A stretch of DNA of 64,000 nt from assembly GCA_009760855.2 (NCBI GenBank), contig WPIO01000051.1:92001-156000 (forward strand), written 5' to 3'. The notes under the pieces are model-generated. The model saw only the letters and a program-made list of their open reading frames with translations. It did no database searches and had not been told where the DNA came from. The position numbers and the translations under genes were made by a program. Shown here in pieces: positions 1 to 12,081 of the stretch. The DNA is from Cristatella mucedo. Its lineage: Eukaryota > Bryozoa > Phylactolaemata > Cristatellidae. Position 1 is the first letter of the stretch, and each line of letters begins with the position of its first letter.

Positions 1-1642
1 GATTAGCGGAAAGAAAAGGAGCTATCAAAAGCGCTTACCTGCCGCATAGGCCTCAGAGGTCAGAATAGAAGTTATCTCCTCTCTATTCTCCTCTATTGCT
101 CCGTATGCCGTTCTACATCACCACGCTCATCCTCTGTTTTCAATTATTTGAACGTCTACCCAGTCTCTCCGCTTTCTGCGTATAGTACCTCCTCTCCGTG
201 CCTCTATTCGTCTTGCTCTTTCCTTCTCCAAGTCCGTCTCCATTTGCCACTCTCATCCGTCGAAGCGCCCTAGCGCCGATCGACGGAGGGCTGTTAAAGT
301 GTACATGCTATCGATTTGCGCTCTGCCATTTGAAATGGCATGCCATAAAGCAGTTGAACGAGATGCCTCGCGCGGCAGCCTTAGCGGGCAGGATGCTGCT
401 AAGTGAGGCGAGGCAAGGCAAGGGCGGACGCCGGCGGAGCCTCGCTCGGACGCTCGCTTTTTAGCGACCTCCCCTTCCCGCCGCCGACCACCCATCCACC
501 CCCACACCAGCAGACGGCCAGCCAATTAGCCGCTTTGGCCCCCCCGGAAAGATCGCGACAGGAGAGCGCGTTGGTGTTTCGTCGAGGAAGCGAAAGCTCT
601 TAGGCCGGCTGCAAAGCTAGGTAAACTGGCTCCGGTTAGCCGGCAAGCGCCGGATGAGCCTTGCCGTCGACGCAACTCGCGTGCTTGGCATTGACTCGAG
701 CAGGCCCCTCGAGGGCGGATCGCTCGCAGATCAATCGCCGCTAGCCAGCTTTCTGCCGGCTCACGAGCGTTGCGGATTTCCATGTGGCTGGCTATCTACC
801 GGAAGATGTGACGCCGAAGGCTTCTCTGCTATCGCGACCGAGAGCGAACGCAAATGGTGGCGCCAGATGTCCACCGCCAGATTCGGATGAGCCAATCAAG
901 GCTCGATGAGCCAATCAAGGCTAGTGCTCGTCAGGCCCGTGGCCCGTGGCTTTCCCGACGGATAGAACGAGGCTGGCGCCGCTCTCGCGAGCACGAGCGA
1001 TCAAGAGATCAGACCGATCAGGCCGATCGTGGACCAGACGATTCGCCGACGATCCGATGCAAAGCTGATGCAGGCGAGCAGTGCAGGCGCCACAGACGCC
1101 GCCGCATCTGCCGAGGCTTAACGAACTGAACGGCGACGGAGAGGCTTAGCACTACTGTCAGACGCTGACTACAGGCTTCGCTAAGCGGCAAGCCGACGGC
1201 GGCGGCGGCGGCGGCGGAGGTGGCTGTGGCTTCGCGGCAGGGCTGAGTGAGTGAGGCAGCGGTAGCAGCGGAACCAGTGGCGGCGGCAGTGCCGACGAAA
1301 ATGCTAGTCTGCGCATTTATGGCGGGCCTCTGTTGCACTTTAGCCGCCTGCCTCGCTCGGCAGCTCGACCCACGTCAACTGGAGCATGCTGGCTCTGGCA
1401 ATATTTGGCGGCTCCGACTCTGGCCGACCGACCGACCGAAGTAGAATCCGCTTGCCAAATGCGGCAGAAAATTCCCTCGTGGATCGCCTTTTCTGGCTCG
1501 GGGTGTACAGCACCACGTATCAATGTAGCGACCGCAGACAAGCGAGTCCAAAAACGGAAAGCATTCCCAGCAGCAACTGCAAATGGTCTGCACAGGCGCT
1601 CCGTCCTCTCGACCATGCTTTAGACTGATAGCCGTGTGAAAT

Positions 1643-1708
1643 GAGAGAGAGAGAGAGGAAGAGAGATAGAGGAAAAGAGAGAGATAGAGGAAAAGAGAGA
1701 GAGAGAGA

Positions 1709-1768
<60 letters not shown>

Positions 1769-1771
1769 GGA
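1643..1771. repeat. GA/AG microsatellite
   Basis: Nearly pure GA dinucleotides with a few AGGAA and ATA interruptions. It is one of at least six long GA/CT tracts in the window. Confidence 0.95.
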
Positions 1772-2410
1772 AGAATACAAGTGAAAGAGACAGACGGCGA
1801 GAAATAGAGAGCGAGAGAAATACCGGGTGAGACTGAAAGACACTGAAGCGAAGTGTGCGTGTTTGCGCGTTGGCGTGTACGTGTTCAGGAAGGACGAAAG
1901 TATTATGAAATTAGAGTAGAAATTGAAATAGAAAAAAGTAAGGAGAGAGTGAAAAGGAGCTGATCCCTAATCTGGCAGCTCAGCGAAAGTACGAGACCAG
2001 GCCTGGCTGATGGTGGCTGAGAGGAGTGGAATGAACCGAAGGATGAGAGCAGGTGAGCAGGAAGAGATGGGAGGAGAGGGAGAGCGGAGTAGGCGGAGAG
2101 AGAGTAGGCGGAGAAGGGAGGACAGGAGAGAATAATGCTCAAAATAAAGCCAACGAGAGAACATTCAAGGCTCATCAATCCGGCGATACTAGGGCAACGT
2201 GGCTCTCCGACACTGCAGATTGGTGCGCGTCTATGCTATCTATGCGAGTCGCTCGCCGTCTACGTACGAATCTCCCTTTCCACGATGACACCAAGCTGGT
2301 TTCATATGCAGCGCTCTTTCAAGTGACGCAGTGAGAGGCCTCTGCTGTCGCCAGACGCGGTTAATGAGAAGGCTGGTGGCGGCGCCTCGGGCGACTTGAG
2401 AGGATCGACT

Positions 2411-2700
2411 CGCAGCAGCAGCAGCAGCAGCAGCAGATAGACAATCAGCAGCATCGAGAGCGGATAGACTGGCAGCAGCAGCAGGAGGATGGAATGAGGA
2501 GCCACCCGATCTGTACCGCTCAAGCGCCATGGAGCAGCCGCGCTGCAGCTGCATGCAATCGAAGGAGCGATGAAGGGAGCGGCAGCGCTTGCCAGGTGCA
2601 AATCCGACCAGCAGCGGGTTCTCTACTGCGGCGACCAGCAGCAGCAGCTGCAGCGTCAACGGCAGCGGCGGCAGCAGCAGCGGAGGCCGCGGCCGCTAGT
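2411..2700. repeat. CAG/GCA trinucleotide-rich patches
   Basis: Short runs of CAG or GCA occur at 2411-2436 and about 2470-2485, with a looser GCA/GCG patch at about 2635-2700. They open frames on both strands with poly-Ala, poly-Leu or poly-Gln character, and no gene is implied. Confidence 0.7.
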
Positions 2701-2854
2701 CGCCACTGCAGCCATCAGGGCGACAGGCGGGTTCTTCGAGGAGGCAGCTACCGCTTCCGAGCAGTGCAAACGAGTGCGGCGCGTACGTAAAGCCGCGTTC
2801 GAGCCACTGGTCATAGCAGGCAGCTCAACACGGTCGCCAGCGTCCTCGTTGAAC

Positions 2855-3150
2855 AGCCTGCTGCAAGCACTGTGCCCGTGGCAGACTTACGCGGCTGTAT
2901 GAACAAACGACGCCAAGCTAGCTCAGCTAATAAATGGGGGTTTTGGGTTTACAGTTTAGGTCTACGAGCTTACGGTTTAGTATTTAGGTATTAGAAGAAG
3001 CACTAAATGGAGAAGATAACTAAACACGTGTTTATTTAACGTCAGTGTAAGCATACGCTTGCGACCGTGAACAGTCTGCTATGAGCGCTGCGCCGATAGC
3101 AGACTTACACGCATGGCTGTATGAACAAACGACGCCGCATTAGCTGCGTA
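2855..3150. repeat. Diverged direct duplication, ~220-bp spacing
   Basis: A segment containing GGCTGTATGAACAAACGACG occurs at about 2893-2912 and again at about 3114-3133. Weaker similarity extends on both sides, for example CTGCT..GCAGACTTAC before it. The intervening ~200 bp is AT-richer and includes the CACGTG palindrome at 3021-3034. Confidence 0.7.
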
Positions 3151-3358
3151 AAGACTGCACGCACCGAAGGCCGCGTTGCGTGAGCGACGCGCTCACAATG
3201 CAGTCGCGTCGAATCGAGGCCAGCGGAAGCGGAAGCGCAGGCGACCGCAGGGGCTGTGGGAGCTCGACGTTGCTCCGGGCCAGGGCCCGCCGGCCTCAGC
3301 GGAAAGCTAGCGGCGGCGACGACGCGCTGCCGCCCATCGTGCCAGCGTTCTCTCTCAC

Positions 3359-3517
3359 CTGTTTGGCTCGCAGTTGCCGTATCTCGTCCTCCTGCCGCTC
3401 CCGCTCCTGCTTCAGGAGCTCCTCGGCTTCGCTCAACTTCCGGGCGTCCTCCGCTTCCTTTTCCTTCCGCTTCTGCTCGTACAGCAGCTCGCCCTCGGAC
3501 TTCTCTGCCTCCGACAT
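3359..3517 (-). CDS. TnT: Troponin T-like N-terminal coding exon
   Basis: The exon starts at an ATG in a strong context (GCCGCCATCATG, complement of 3515-3517) and runs 53 codons to a consensus donor, CAG|GTGAG, at 3358. The peptide begins MSEAEKSEGE, continues as a highly charged helix (Glu, Lys, Arg, Gln) and ends DEIRQLRAKQ. Nematode and mollusc troponin T have the same layout: an M(S/T)EAE start to the conserved part, a (K/R)QERE-type segment and an R.L..KQ end before the ERRK-rich region. Troponin T anchors the troponin complex to tropomyosin on muscle thin filaments. The exon ends in phase 0, and downstream exons are not in the window. A troponin I gene lies upstream on the same strand, which fits the vertebrate pairing. 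Other charged coiled-coil proteins cannot be excluded from one exon. Confidence 0.62.
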
Positions 3518-3796
3518 GATGGCGGCGGGCAGGCAACAATCGAACTGCAGCGCATCGAAAGTGCGCTCGCATTCCATTCCGCGAGCCTAGAGAGCCGGAG
3601 AGCGCCAAGGCAGCGCCGGCCGTTTGTTCCGACGCTTGTCTCTCGCACCGCAGTGCGTTAGCCGCGCCCCAGGGCGCTCGCTCTCTCTCTCTCTCTTTTG
3701 GTGGGCGTCGCGACGATAGTGCGTCGTTCGGGCCAATGTGGTTTTCAGTAGTACAGCGAGCGAGCCGGACTGAGCCGACTGCCGGAGGGTGAGCGC

Positions 3797-3850
3797 TAGC
3801 TGCACGGCCGGCCGGCCGCCAATGCCGGCGGCCGGCCGGCCGTGCAGCTA
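3797..3850. other. Perfect 24-bp-stem hairpin
   Basis: Positions 3797-3820 and 3827-3850 are exact reverse complements separated by a 6-base loop, AATGCC. The stem is rich in GGCC repeats. It lies about 280 bp upstream of the troponin T-like start codon. Confidence 0.95.
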
Positions 3851-4236
3851 ATGCGAAAGCGCGCGTCGCGTGCGTTCAGCGCGCGTGCGCTCTTGAGATC
3901 AGCGCCGCACGAAGAAACCGGCGTTCCCGTCGAGTTTGCTCGTCCTTTCTGTCGCTCGTTCGTCGCCGCTCGAATGCCGCACCTGCGCGCGCACCGCTCG
4001 TGGCAGCTCGCGCACTGCACGCACTTCGACGATAAATATCTGGCGTGGCGCGCTCGAGAGATCTACAGATAGCGACCGTGCTGAGATTAGTCGACTGCTA
4101 TCACAATTGGAGTCAACCCGACGTATATAGCAGCAACATGTTGGCCGCCGCCTACGTAGGTGGCGCCCTTCGTCCGACGTCCGCCCGCTTATGCATCTTT
4201 TCGTACGCTTTCAAGGGAGTTCTCCGGCCAAAACGG

Positions 4237-4246
4237 CTAAAAATAG
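4237..4246. promoter_or_regulatory. MEF2 consensus site
   Basis: CTAAAAATAG matches the MEF2 consensus YTAWWWWTAR exactly. MEF2 drives muscle genes throughout animals. The site is about 720 bp upstream of the troponin T-like ATG. Confidence 0.5.
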
Positions 4247-4543
4247 TGCTTCCACTCTTTTTTCGCTACCATCTTGATGGCAGAGCCATTATGAGAACTC
4301 AAGCGCGGCTTTCAGGAGGTGCGTGAAGGCTCAGAGGCAGCAGGGCAGGGCGGGCGGAGCAGGGCGGGACAGGCTGAGCTCGAACACATCAGCGTGAGCT
4401 TCTCGGACGGCGCAGGGCGGCGGCGGCGGCGGCGGGGGAAGGGGTAGGGGCAGCCACGGATTTTCAGAGAATGCGCCGAGAATGTCTGAGGCCCAGCCAC
4501 TAAGAGGCCTATTTTCAAGGTAGACAAAAGTTTGCATTGTGCC

Positions 4544-4690
4544 GAGCTGGTTTGGTCTAGCGGTTAAGGTCCTCGCTGCCGGGACCAAGGTCTGACTGAG
4601 GTCGTGGGCTCGAGCCCCGAGGCATACGTGAAGCGCCTGAATAGAGATTAAGTTCTCTTGAGGCGCTATGTAAATGAATTATATTTACAT
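4544..4690 (+). mobile_element. tRNA-derived SINE, family A (copy 1)
   Basis: The head carries a pol III A box (TGGTCTAGCGGTTAAGG, tRNA-Glu/Leu-like) and a B box (GGGCTCGAGCCC). The 3' part, AAGCGCCTGAATAGAGATTA followed by AGTTCTCTTGAGGCGCTATG, closely resembles the 3' tail of the LINE family in this window, which is typical of SINEs mobilised by a partner LINE. The copy ends in an AT-rich tail. Two more copies are at 46098-46235 and 59020-59155. Confidence 0.85.
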
Positions 4691-5895
4691 TAATTATGTT
4701 TATTGAACATCTCACAGCATCTCGCACATCTCTCGGGGGAGGGGGAGGGGGCGCGCGTATCGTGGCAGCATCAGGGCGACAGCAGCTCGCGCTATTTTGC
4801 CTGTGCGGATGAGTCGTCGTTCGGTGCTTTTATATTTTTGGAAAAGCTTGATTACAGCACGATGCGTTGCAGAGAACTCGGAGGTCTCGGCTCGGAGTGA
4901 GAAATCGGATTCGCAGCTTTGCTCTGCTTATTGATTTCGTTCCGCTATCGCTGCTGCCATTTAACTGAGCTTGAAAGATGGACTGCAGCAGTGCAGCCGA
5001 GTTTTTCTCTCCGGCGACCGATCAAGCGTTTAAGGATAGCGAAAATGGCTTAACGAAGAACGAGGCTTGGATGAGATTTGTAAGAAGCACGCGAGGAAAA
5101 GAGAGACGGGAAGCTGCAGGACGTTCACACGTCAAAAAGTCACAGTTCAAGTGTAAAAAAAACTCGCCACTTCTTCCGTTCTTTAAAGAGCCGTGGTAAT
5201 TATTCGTGTTCTCTCGCCGAGACGTTCCTGCTCGCGACACTGCTTGTGCTCGCGATTTATCGTCGCACGTCGCATGTCTTATGCAATGCGAATGTACCGC
5301 TGATGCACCGCAATGCACTGCGAATGTATTATCCGCTCGTCCTCCGGGCCTATCCTCTTGGAAGCTGCGGCGAATTACTCAGATGCCGCCATTCTAGGTA
5401 GCGCACGCGGGCGTCATTTCAATTTCCCGCCGTCCGACGTGAGCGGCGAGCCGCTAAGCGGTCGTCTACGCGAAAAGAGAACTTTTTCCGTCGGCAAGGC
5501 TATCGGTGCGGCGCGCGCGGTGGCGCTCCGGCGCGTGGCTAGCGAGCACAGCGGGCGGCGGATGTGACGCGATGAGAGCGGGACATTTACTTCCTGCGGA
5601 TGACAGCGACTCGCCCGGCCTGGTGCTGGCGCTCGGTGCTAGGACGCCGATACGCTCCATCCATCCGCCGCACGTTTCGACGCACTCGTCGTCGCGTTCG
5701 GCGTCTATCCACCGCCAAATGGCTCGAAAAACTCCGAGTGCACGCCGATAGGCCGTCCAGCGTTAAGCCTTTAGCAGTCAGCATTCAGCCAATCGCAAAT
5801 CCGCGGTGCAATGTTCGGTATTCCGCTAACGATCGCGACGTGCAGATTCGCAGGACGGGTTAGTTTCTGTAGCGTTGCGTTGCATCGCGCTCCCC

Positions 5896-5898
<3 letters not shown>

Positions 5899-5962
<64 letters not shown>
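5899..5962. repeat. CT microsatellite
   Basis: An uninterrupted CT dinucleotide run of about 64 bp inside CpG-rich DNA. Confidence 0.97.
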
Positions 5963-5966
<4 letters not shown>

Positions 5967-7644
5967 CTCGTCGTCGTCCTGCTAAGTCCTAATCGGTCGC
6001 GAGATCCTCGTACGGACCGACGGCAATAGACTTCCCCCACACTCTCTGTTGGTGGCTTGGGCTGTTGCTAGCAAGCAATAGTGACACGGGGCAATTTTTT
6101 TCGGTCAGCCGTCGCCGCATCTTCGCGGAAGCGTTTCGGACCGAAACGCTCGATCCGGCGCCGTCGGCATTCCACTCTCGCTCGCGCGCGCGCGCGTTCT
6201 CTCTTCAAAATTGCATCGCTTCTGGGGCTTAGCGAATAGCCGCGCCGCGTCGTACTTGCGCCAAGGTGACCGACCGCTGTCGCGCGAGGCGCACTGGCGG
6301 CGGCGGCGGCGGCGGCGGCCGGGGCGACCGAGAGCAATTCGCGCGTCCGTCGGCGTACGATGCGAGCGCCGCCGCTGGCTACCGGCGCCGCCGCCGACGC
6401 CTGTGCACGCGCGCATCCGGTGGTCTTTCGCTTCTTCGAGAGAGAATCGAACGTATCGAGGACGGCTCGCCGGCGCCTCGCGCCCGCACGCGGCTGTCTG
6501 CTACCCAGTGACGCACCGGCTGCGCGGCGCCGGCCACGCGCGACGCGGACCAGCCGCTCGGAGGCTCCAGCTCTAGCGGCCCCTAACCCTTCGAAATGGC
6601 CGGCCCCGCGGAGGCGGCGGCGGCGGCAAAAGGCCATCGGCGCGAGCGGCCGCGCCTCGGCTCGCGCCCGCATAAACCGTCCTAAAGCCGTCGCCTCAGT
6701 CACTAGATACCAATAGCGACGGCCTTGAAAACGCTCGCGGCTGCCGACGCGGCTGGGCACTGTCTGCGGCACTGGCGGCGGCCGGGCGGGCGTGGGGCCG
6801 GGCCTGAAAGGCCGCCGCCGCGGCCCCACGCCTCCGCCAGTGCGACGCGGAGCCGACGGCGTGCTGCAGCGGCCTACCTCAACGGGCAAAGACGCTCCGG
6901 CGACGAAACGCGAGCGATGCGCGAGCACGCAGACGTCGGAGGTGAGAACGCCTGGCTCTGCTGCGTATCTCTTCTGCTCGCAAGGCGGAAGAAGAAGGAG
7001 GATGCGGGGCGGGTCGGGTCGGCGCGCGTGCGCTCGCGCGCGCGTGCGCAGGCTCGCCTTATTAAATTGATAGCCTCAATCTGGCCTCGCTGCAATGTCT
7101 GTATCTTTACGGTTCTTTAAAACGCCGGTATAATGCTTGGCAGGTGAGTATGCCGCTGACATTTATCTAGCCTTCATTAGCGGACGTAATTAACTTCCGT
7201 CTGCACTGCCCGAGCTCGCTCGCTGGCTGAGCAAGGCATGGGCTCGGCGCCTCCCGCACAACTGAGCTGCCAGCTTTAGCTTCATTCGTCCATTCGTCCG
7301 TCCGTCCGTCTTTTCGTCTGTCCGTCGGTCCGCGGCGCGCCCGCACTCTTCTTGGCTAACCAGAGCACCTTTCGCGCTCGGTTCCGCGCGCTATCAGCAA
7401 CGCCCTCTCTTCTTGGGCGCCCCATCATTCCTGCTATCTGCGAAGCGATGCGAGCGCAGGACGCAGAGCGCGAAGCCACCTGGCCGGTGCTAGCTAGCGG
7501 CCCACATTTTCCTGTTGGTGAATAGCGCTCCGCGTTCGTAGAAGTAGAAAGCCACTGTGGGCAGGCACAGTAGAGCCTCGCCACAAACCGGAATACACCT
7601 TGCCGCGCCGTAGCCGTGGGCCGCGTAGATGCCTTTATCTCCCC

Positions 7645-7739
<95 letters not shown>
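7645..7739. repeat. CT microsatellite
   Basis: A CT run of about 95 bp with only a CTTT and a CTGT interruption. Confidence 0.97.
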
Positions 7740-8768
7740 CACCTCTCTCTTTTTCTGCTACTTTTTTGCGGTTGAGGCTCTGTCGCGTCACTCCCACGCC
7801 ACGCTGTGCTTTGGTTTTTGGGCGCGCCGTGTCATTATTACGGCGGCGGCGACTTCTTATCGCGCATCGCTGGATTGTGTTATCCTCCGGATTGTCCGCC
7901 ATCTTTGTTTTCCCCTGCGGGCAGCTCGCTCCAGCGATGGAGTCACACGCGGCTCCTTCACTTTGTCAAGAATAAATAGACGAACGAATCGGTTGGCAGC
8001 ACTCGAAGCGTACAGCTCACGGAGGCGGAAGAAAGCGGCCGGCGCGCGAGATTCTCGAGCTCACCGTCTAGCGGTGCGGATTCTGCGGCGTCGCGTGCGG
8101 GCTCTCGGAACGGCAAGTGTCTGGGATTTTGTGTGGCGCAGCGCGTGGTGCGCTTTTTATTTTTTCGTCTGCCGAATTGCTACTGGCGCTATTTTGAGCC
8201 ACCGGTCGATTGCGCCGCTCAATTTCCGTCCGCCTTACGGCCGACCCATCCGCGCCGAGGAAGGCACGCCCAGGTGCAATCCGGAGTCCGCTTAACTTAT
8301 CAGGGGGCAACGCTCAAAGTTTACGCTACGCCAAGACGCCCGGCACTAGCGCCGTCATAATGGGGGCCTGCTCTTTCAGGAAAAAAGATCATTAGCCACC
8401 TTTCCGCCCGCGCCCTCAAGCTAATCTGGCGCAGACCACTGATCGGTGGTCAGCTCCGAAATCGGCACCGCGCGCCACCCCCGGAAGTAGCGAACCAAGA
8501 AATGCGGCGCGCGCAACTGCCTTCCTTCAACCGTCGCAGGCCACTCTGAGCTGATCGCTTTAAAACTAATGGCGTCCATCTCAGTAGGCGCATCTAATTA
8601 TGCGGCGGCTCAGGAATAAGTACTCCTGCTCGAGTGCTGCCCGAGCACCGGCGGTCTGCCTGATGGGCCGCCGCATGGTGGCGCTAAATGCGGGCGCTGC
8701 CCGCCGGCGGCGCGTCCATCTGCGGCGGCAGCGGCTCCGGCTGGACTGATCGGCTCTTTCCGGAGATA

Positions 8769-8798
8769 TCGGCAGCGTTAGCTAGCTAACGCTGCCGA
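8769..8798. other. Perfect 30-bp loopless palindrome
   Basis: The sequence from 8769 to 8798 equals its own reverse complement. Its centre is GCTAGC at 8781-8786 and each arm begins TCGGCAGCG. No loop bases are present. Confidence 0.95.
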
Positions 8799-10921
8799 AA
8801 CACTCGATTTCAGCGGCGAGTAGACATGACGCGACCGACTAAACTGCAGCGGCGGCAGCGGTGAAGACGACGACGATGGCGAAGGGCCTCGCTGGAGGCG
8901 GTGAGGCGGGAAAGGGCTCTGCCGGGCGAAGGCTAAAGGGCCTTTTTCCGCGAATGATTTCGTCTGCCGCTGGCGAAGGCAGTGGCCGCGGCAACGGCGC
9001 GCTAGCGCCCGTGCAGTGGCCTCCCTAGCAAAGGCGCCCATGCGGAGCGAATTAGTGCTGCAGGAGCCACTGTTGCTCGGCCCGAGCGTCGCCGATCGCC
9101 TCCTCATCGCGCGCAACCTGTTTTTTGCGACGCGCCCTGACGGCGCGACGGACGCAATCTCCGCCACCCTTAAAGTGGGCGCGGGTTGGTCGCCACCTGC
9201 GGTTCCGCAGCGGCCCCGGAGGAGCTGACGCGCGTAAACTTGACCATTTATTTACCTGAGCTCGCTAGCGAAATACTGACAAAATGCCGCGTCAGTGCGA
9301 GAGACGCACGAGCCGCTGCCGCTCGCCTCCGCGGATCGCCCGTCGGCTTCTTTCGGCCGCGGCGGGCCGGGCGGAGCGGCGCCACTCTCCGCCTGAACCG
9401 GTGCCGAGAGGCGGCAGCGGCGTCGGCGGTCCGCTCGATTCTCGCAAATTCACACGTGGCCGCAATCTGCTGTGCGGTACTAGCGCCGCTCAGCAGAAGG
9501 CAGAGTGTGCGGCGGCACCGGGTGCTGCCGGCAGCCGCGGCGGGACCTTCAGCCGAGGAGTGCCAATGCAACCCGTTTGCGGTTACGGCGCACGTGCGGC
9601 GGTCGAGAGAAGGACGCAGGCGAAGGAGGAAGCGCGCGCGCATGCGCGCGAAGGAGGAGCGCTTCTTCCGCCTCCCGAAAACTTGGCGTCTAGCCTCGTT
9701 GCTCCGCCGCCGCCGCCGCCGCCGCACGAAAGAAAGCGATACGAAGCGGCGCTCAAGGAGAGGGAGCCGTCGCGCCGCCGATCACTCGGCCGCACGACTG
9801 CCGACGGCGCTGTCTGGCGACGACGCTCGCGCGCCGATCGCTGAGCGCGGGTGGCGCGCGGGCGTTTCCCGAGCTCCCGTAGCAGGATGCAAGCGTCGGC
9901 ATTGCCGCCGGACGTAGCCGGAAGTAGTGGGTCGCGAGTTTCTCCTGAACGGCGAAAGCGCTTGCTGTACGACCTTGGCCTTCGGCGCGGCCAGGTCTCG
10001 TAATCGGACGTTTTATTTACGCGTCCGCTAATTGATTTTGACTGGCGTGCGCAAATATTACATCCTCGAACTAGCCAACTACTTAGCGACGCGCGCGCCC
10101 GCTTACGGCAGACAGACTGTGGCTAAAGGTTGGCGAGCGAAATGATGCACTGTCTCGCTCCGCTTGCAGACAGTTCTTCGCGGGTGAGCTGCCTGCGAAT
10201 TACTTGCCCGGAGACCTGTTTCTTTTTTTACACTCGCGCTCGCTCTTCGATTCGCCTCGATTTGGACAGAGGGCAGAGCAGGCCCGTCGGCCACGCGGTG
10301 GCGACCGAACGTCGGAGCGAGAGGGCTAGCGCGCCGCCAATTCAGACGAGCCAGAGCGTTGCTTAAGCTGCTGAGAAGCCCACTTCGAGAAGACCTCCGG
10401 CTTCGCTGGAGAACGCTGGACGCGCGCTGGATGCCCCGCGCGCGCGCGAGCGCACCTGGCTCAGGCTTTTCGGATAATGCAAAACAACGCGTTCCGCCGC
10501 AGCTGGCTGGCCGATGCGAAAGCGGTCCTCCTCTCTTGGCCCGTGCCGCGTAAAAGTGCGCGTTGTCAAGTGACGTTTGACGTCTCTCCGTCTAGCCAAT
10601 GCGTGTAAATCTGTTCACGTTTCGAAGGAAGACAAGTTGGCGTCTCTGCAAATGAGCTAGGATAGTATTCAAGCCTCGTTGAGCTAGATCGTCTGACTCC
10701 GGCGGGCCTAAGGACCGCGGGCATGCTCAACTACTCATTTGGCGGTCAATGCACTAAATTTTCTGTACTATTCTAATAACAATGCCATTTTTAATAGCTT
10801 ATATTAATAATGATAAACTTAATTAGTAGCAGCAATCAGAAAACTACATCTCTTTCTCGGGACTCTCCTAAGTTACAAGTGTTGACACTGAACATGTTAA
10901 AAGTAAAGGTTAGCCGAGTCG

Positions 10922-11060
10922 GCAGCCTCATTTATATAGGGTATGAAGAGCCTTAACGGCGCCGCTTGTTTCGGGGATCGTCGGCAGAATGACTCGAACC
11001 CATGACCTCGGTCGTGAAGAGCAAGCACCTTACTCAGGGGCTATGACCCAGGGCTCGTCG
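10922..11060 (-). mobile_element. tRNA-derived SINE, family B (copy 1)
   Basis: Read on the minus strand it has a B box, GGTTCGAGTC, followed by a ~70-bp body and a 3' end, CCGTTAAGGCTCTT, then CTATATAAATGAGGCTGCC. The same layout recurs at 52192-52357 and 62149-62309. The tail differs from the LINE-like tail of family A. Confidence 0.75.
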
Positions 11061-11774
<714 letters not shown>

Positions 11775-12049
11775 CGCGAGCTGGCCCTCTCCTTACAAAG
11801 TACGGCCTGCCGGGTAACTTTCGCTACCGTCCTAGCGATCGGTAGGCGGCAGAGCTTAGGTATCGCGATGACGACGCGCCACCTAAGCGACGACGCCTGA
11901 TTGGTTGCTCAAGAATAGACTGGCAGGAGTGTGATGCGATACGTGCGGAGCGACGAAGATGGACGTGAGCGGCGAGTGAGCGCCGGCGGCGCTGCCGCCG
12001 GTTCTGCGGGTAATAGAGAGCCTAAAGAGCGGCGGCGGCGTCGGCGTCG

Positions 12050-12081
<32 letters not shown>

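Larger units (their letters stand above)
1..3358 (-). other. Probable first intron of the troponin T-like gene (no exon supported)
   Basis: This stretch lies downstream (minus strand) of the troponin T-like exon. It should be intron until the next exon, which I could not find and which may lie beyond base 1. It contains a GA microsatellite, CAG-rich patches and a diverged local duplication, all listed separately. A 14-bp perfect palindrome with a CACGTG E-box core sits at 3021-3034. A minus-strand GTAAGC donor-like site at about 34-39 was seen, but no convincing exon goes with it. The open frames here are low-complexity or GC-driven and resemble no protein I know. Confidence 0.4.
3518..4543 (-). 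promoter_or_regulatory. 5' flank of the troponin T-like exon
   Basis: This GC-rich stretch lies directly upstream of the troponin T-like ATG. It holds a CT run (3678-3698), a perfect hairpin (3797-3850), a TATATA element (about 4124-4129) and a MEF2 consensus (4237-4246). A CTGCAG acceptor-like site lies about 30 bp upstream of the ATG, so the ATG exon may carry only the end of the 5' UTR, with a further non-coding exon upstream. The transcription start cannot be fixed from sequence alone. Confidence 0.4.
4700..10900. other. CpG-rich region with no supported gene
   Basis: GC is very high and CpG frequent from about 5.2 to 10.6 kb. Long open frames occur on both strands, including one of 286 codons on the minus strand at 6068-6928, but they are poly-Arg/Ala/Pro and fit open reading by base composition. 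One ideal plus-strand 5' splice site (CAG|GTGAGTATG, 7141-7143 exonic) has no recognisable coding exon before it. The region may be promoter or first-intron DNA of unrecognised transcripts. Confidence 0.4.

Noticed and set aside
1-60. Minus-strand donor-like GTAAGC after CTATGCGGCAG as a possible troponin T micro-exon
   Set aside because: No convincing acceptor or coding peptide of troponin T type could be paired with it.
6593-6680. Plus-strand start MAGPAEAAAAAKG in good ATG context
   Set aside because: A stop follows after about 29 codons and no donor precedes it. It is probably GC-driven.
6068-6928. 286-codon minus-strand open frame
   Set aside because: Composition is Arg/Ala/Gly-rich with no domain. 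Similar long frames occur on the opposite strand, as expected in CpG-rich DNA with few stop codons.
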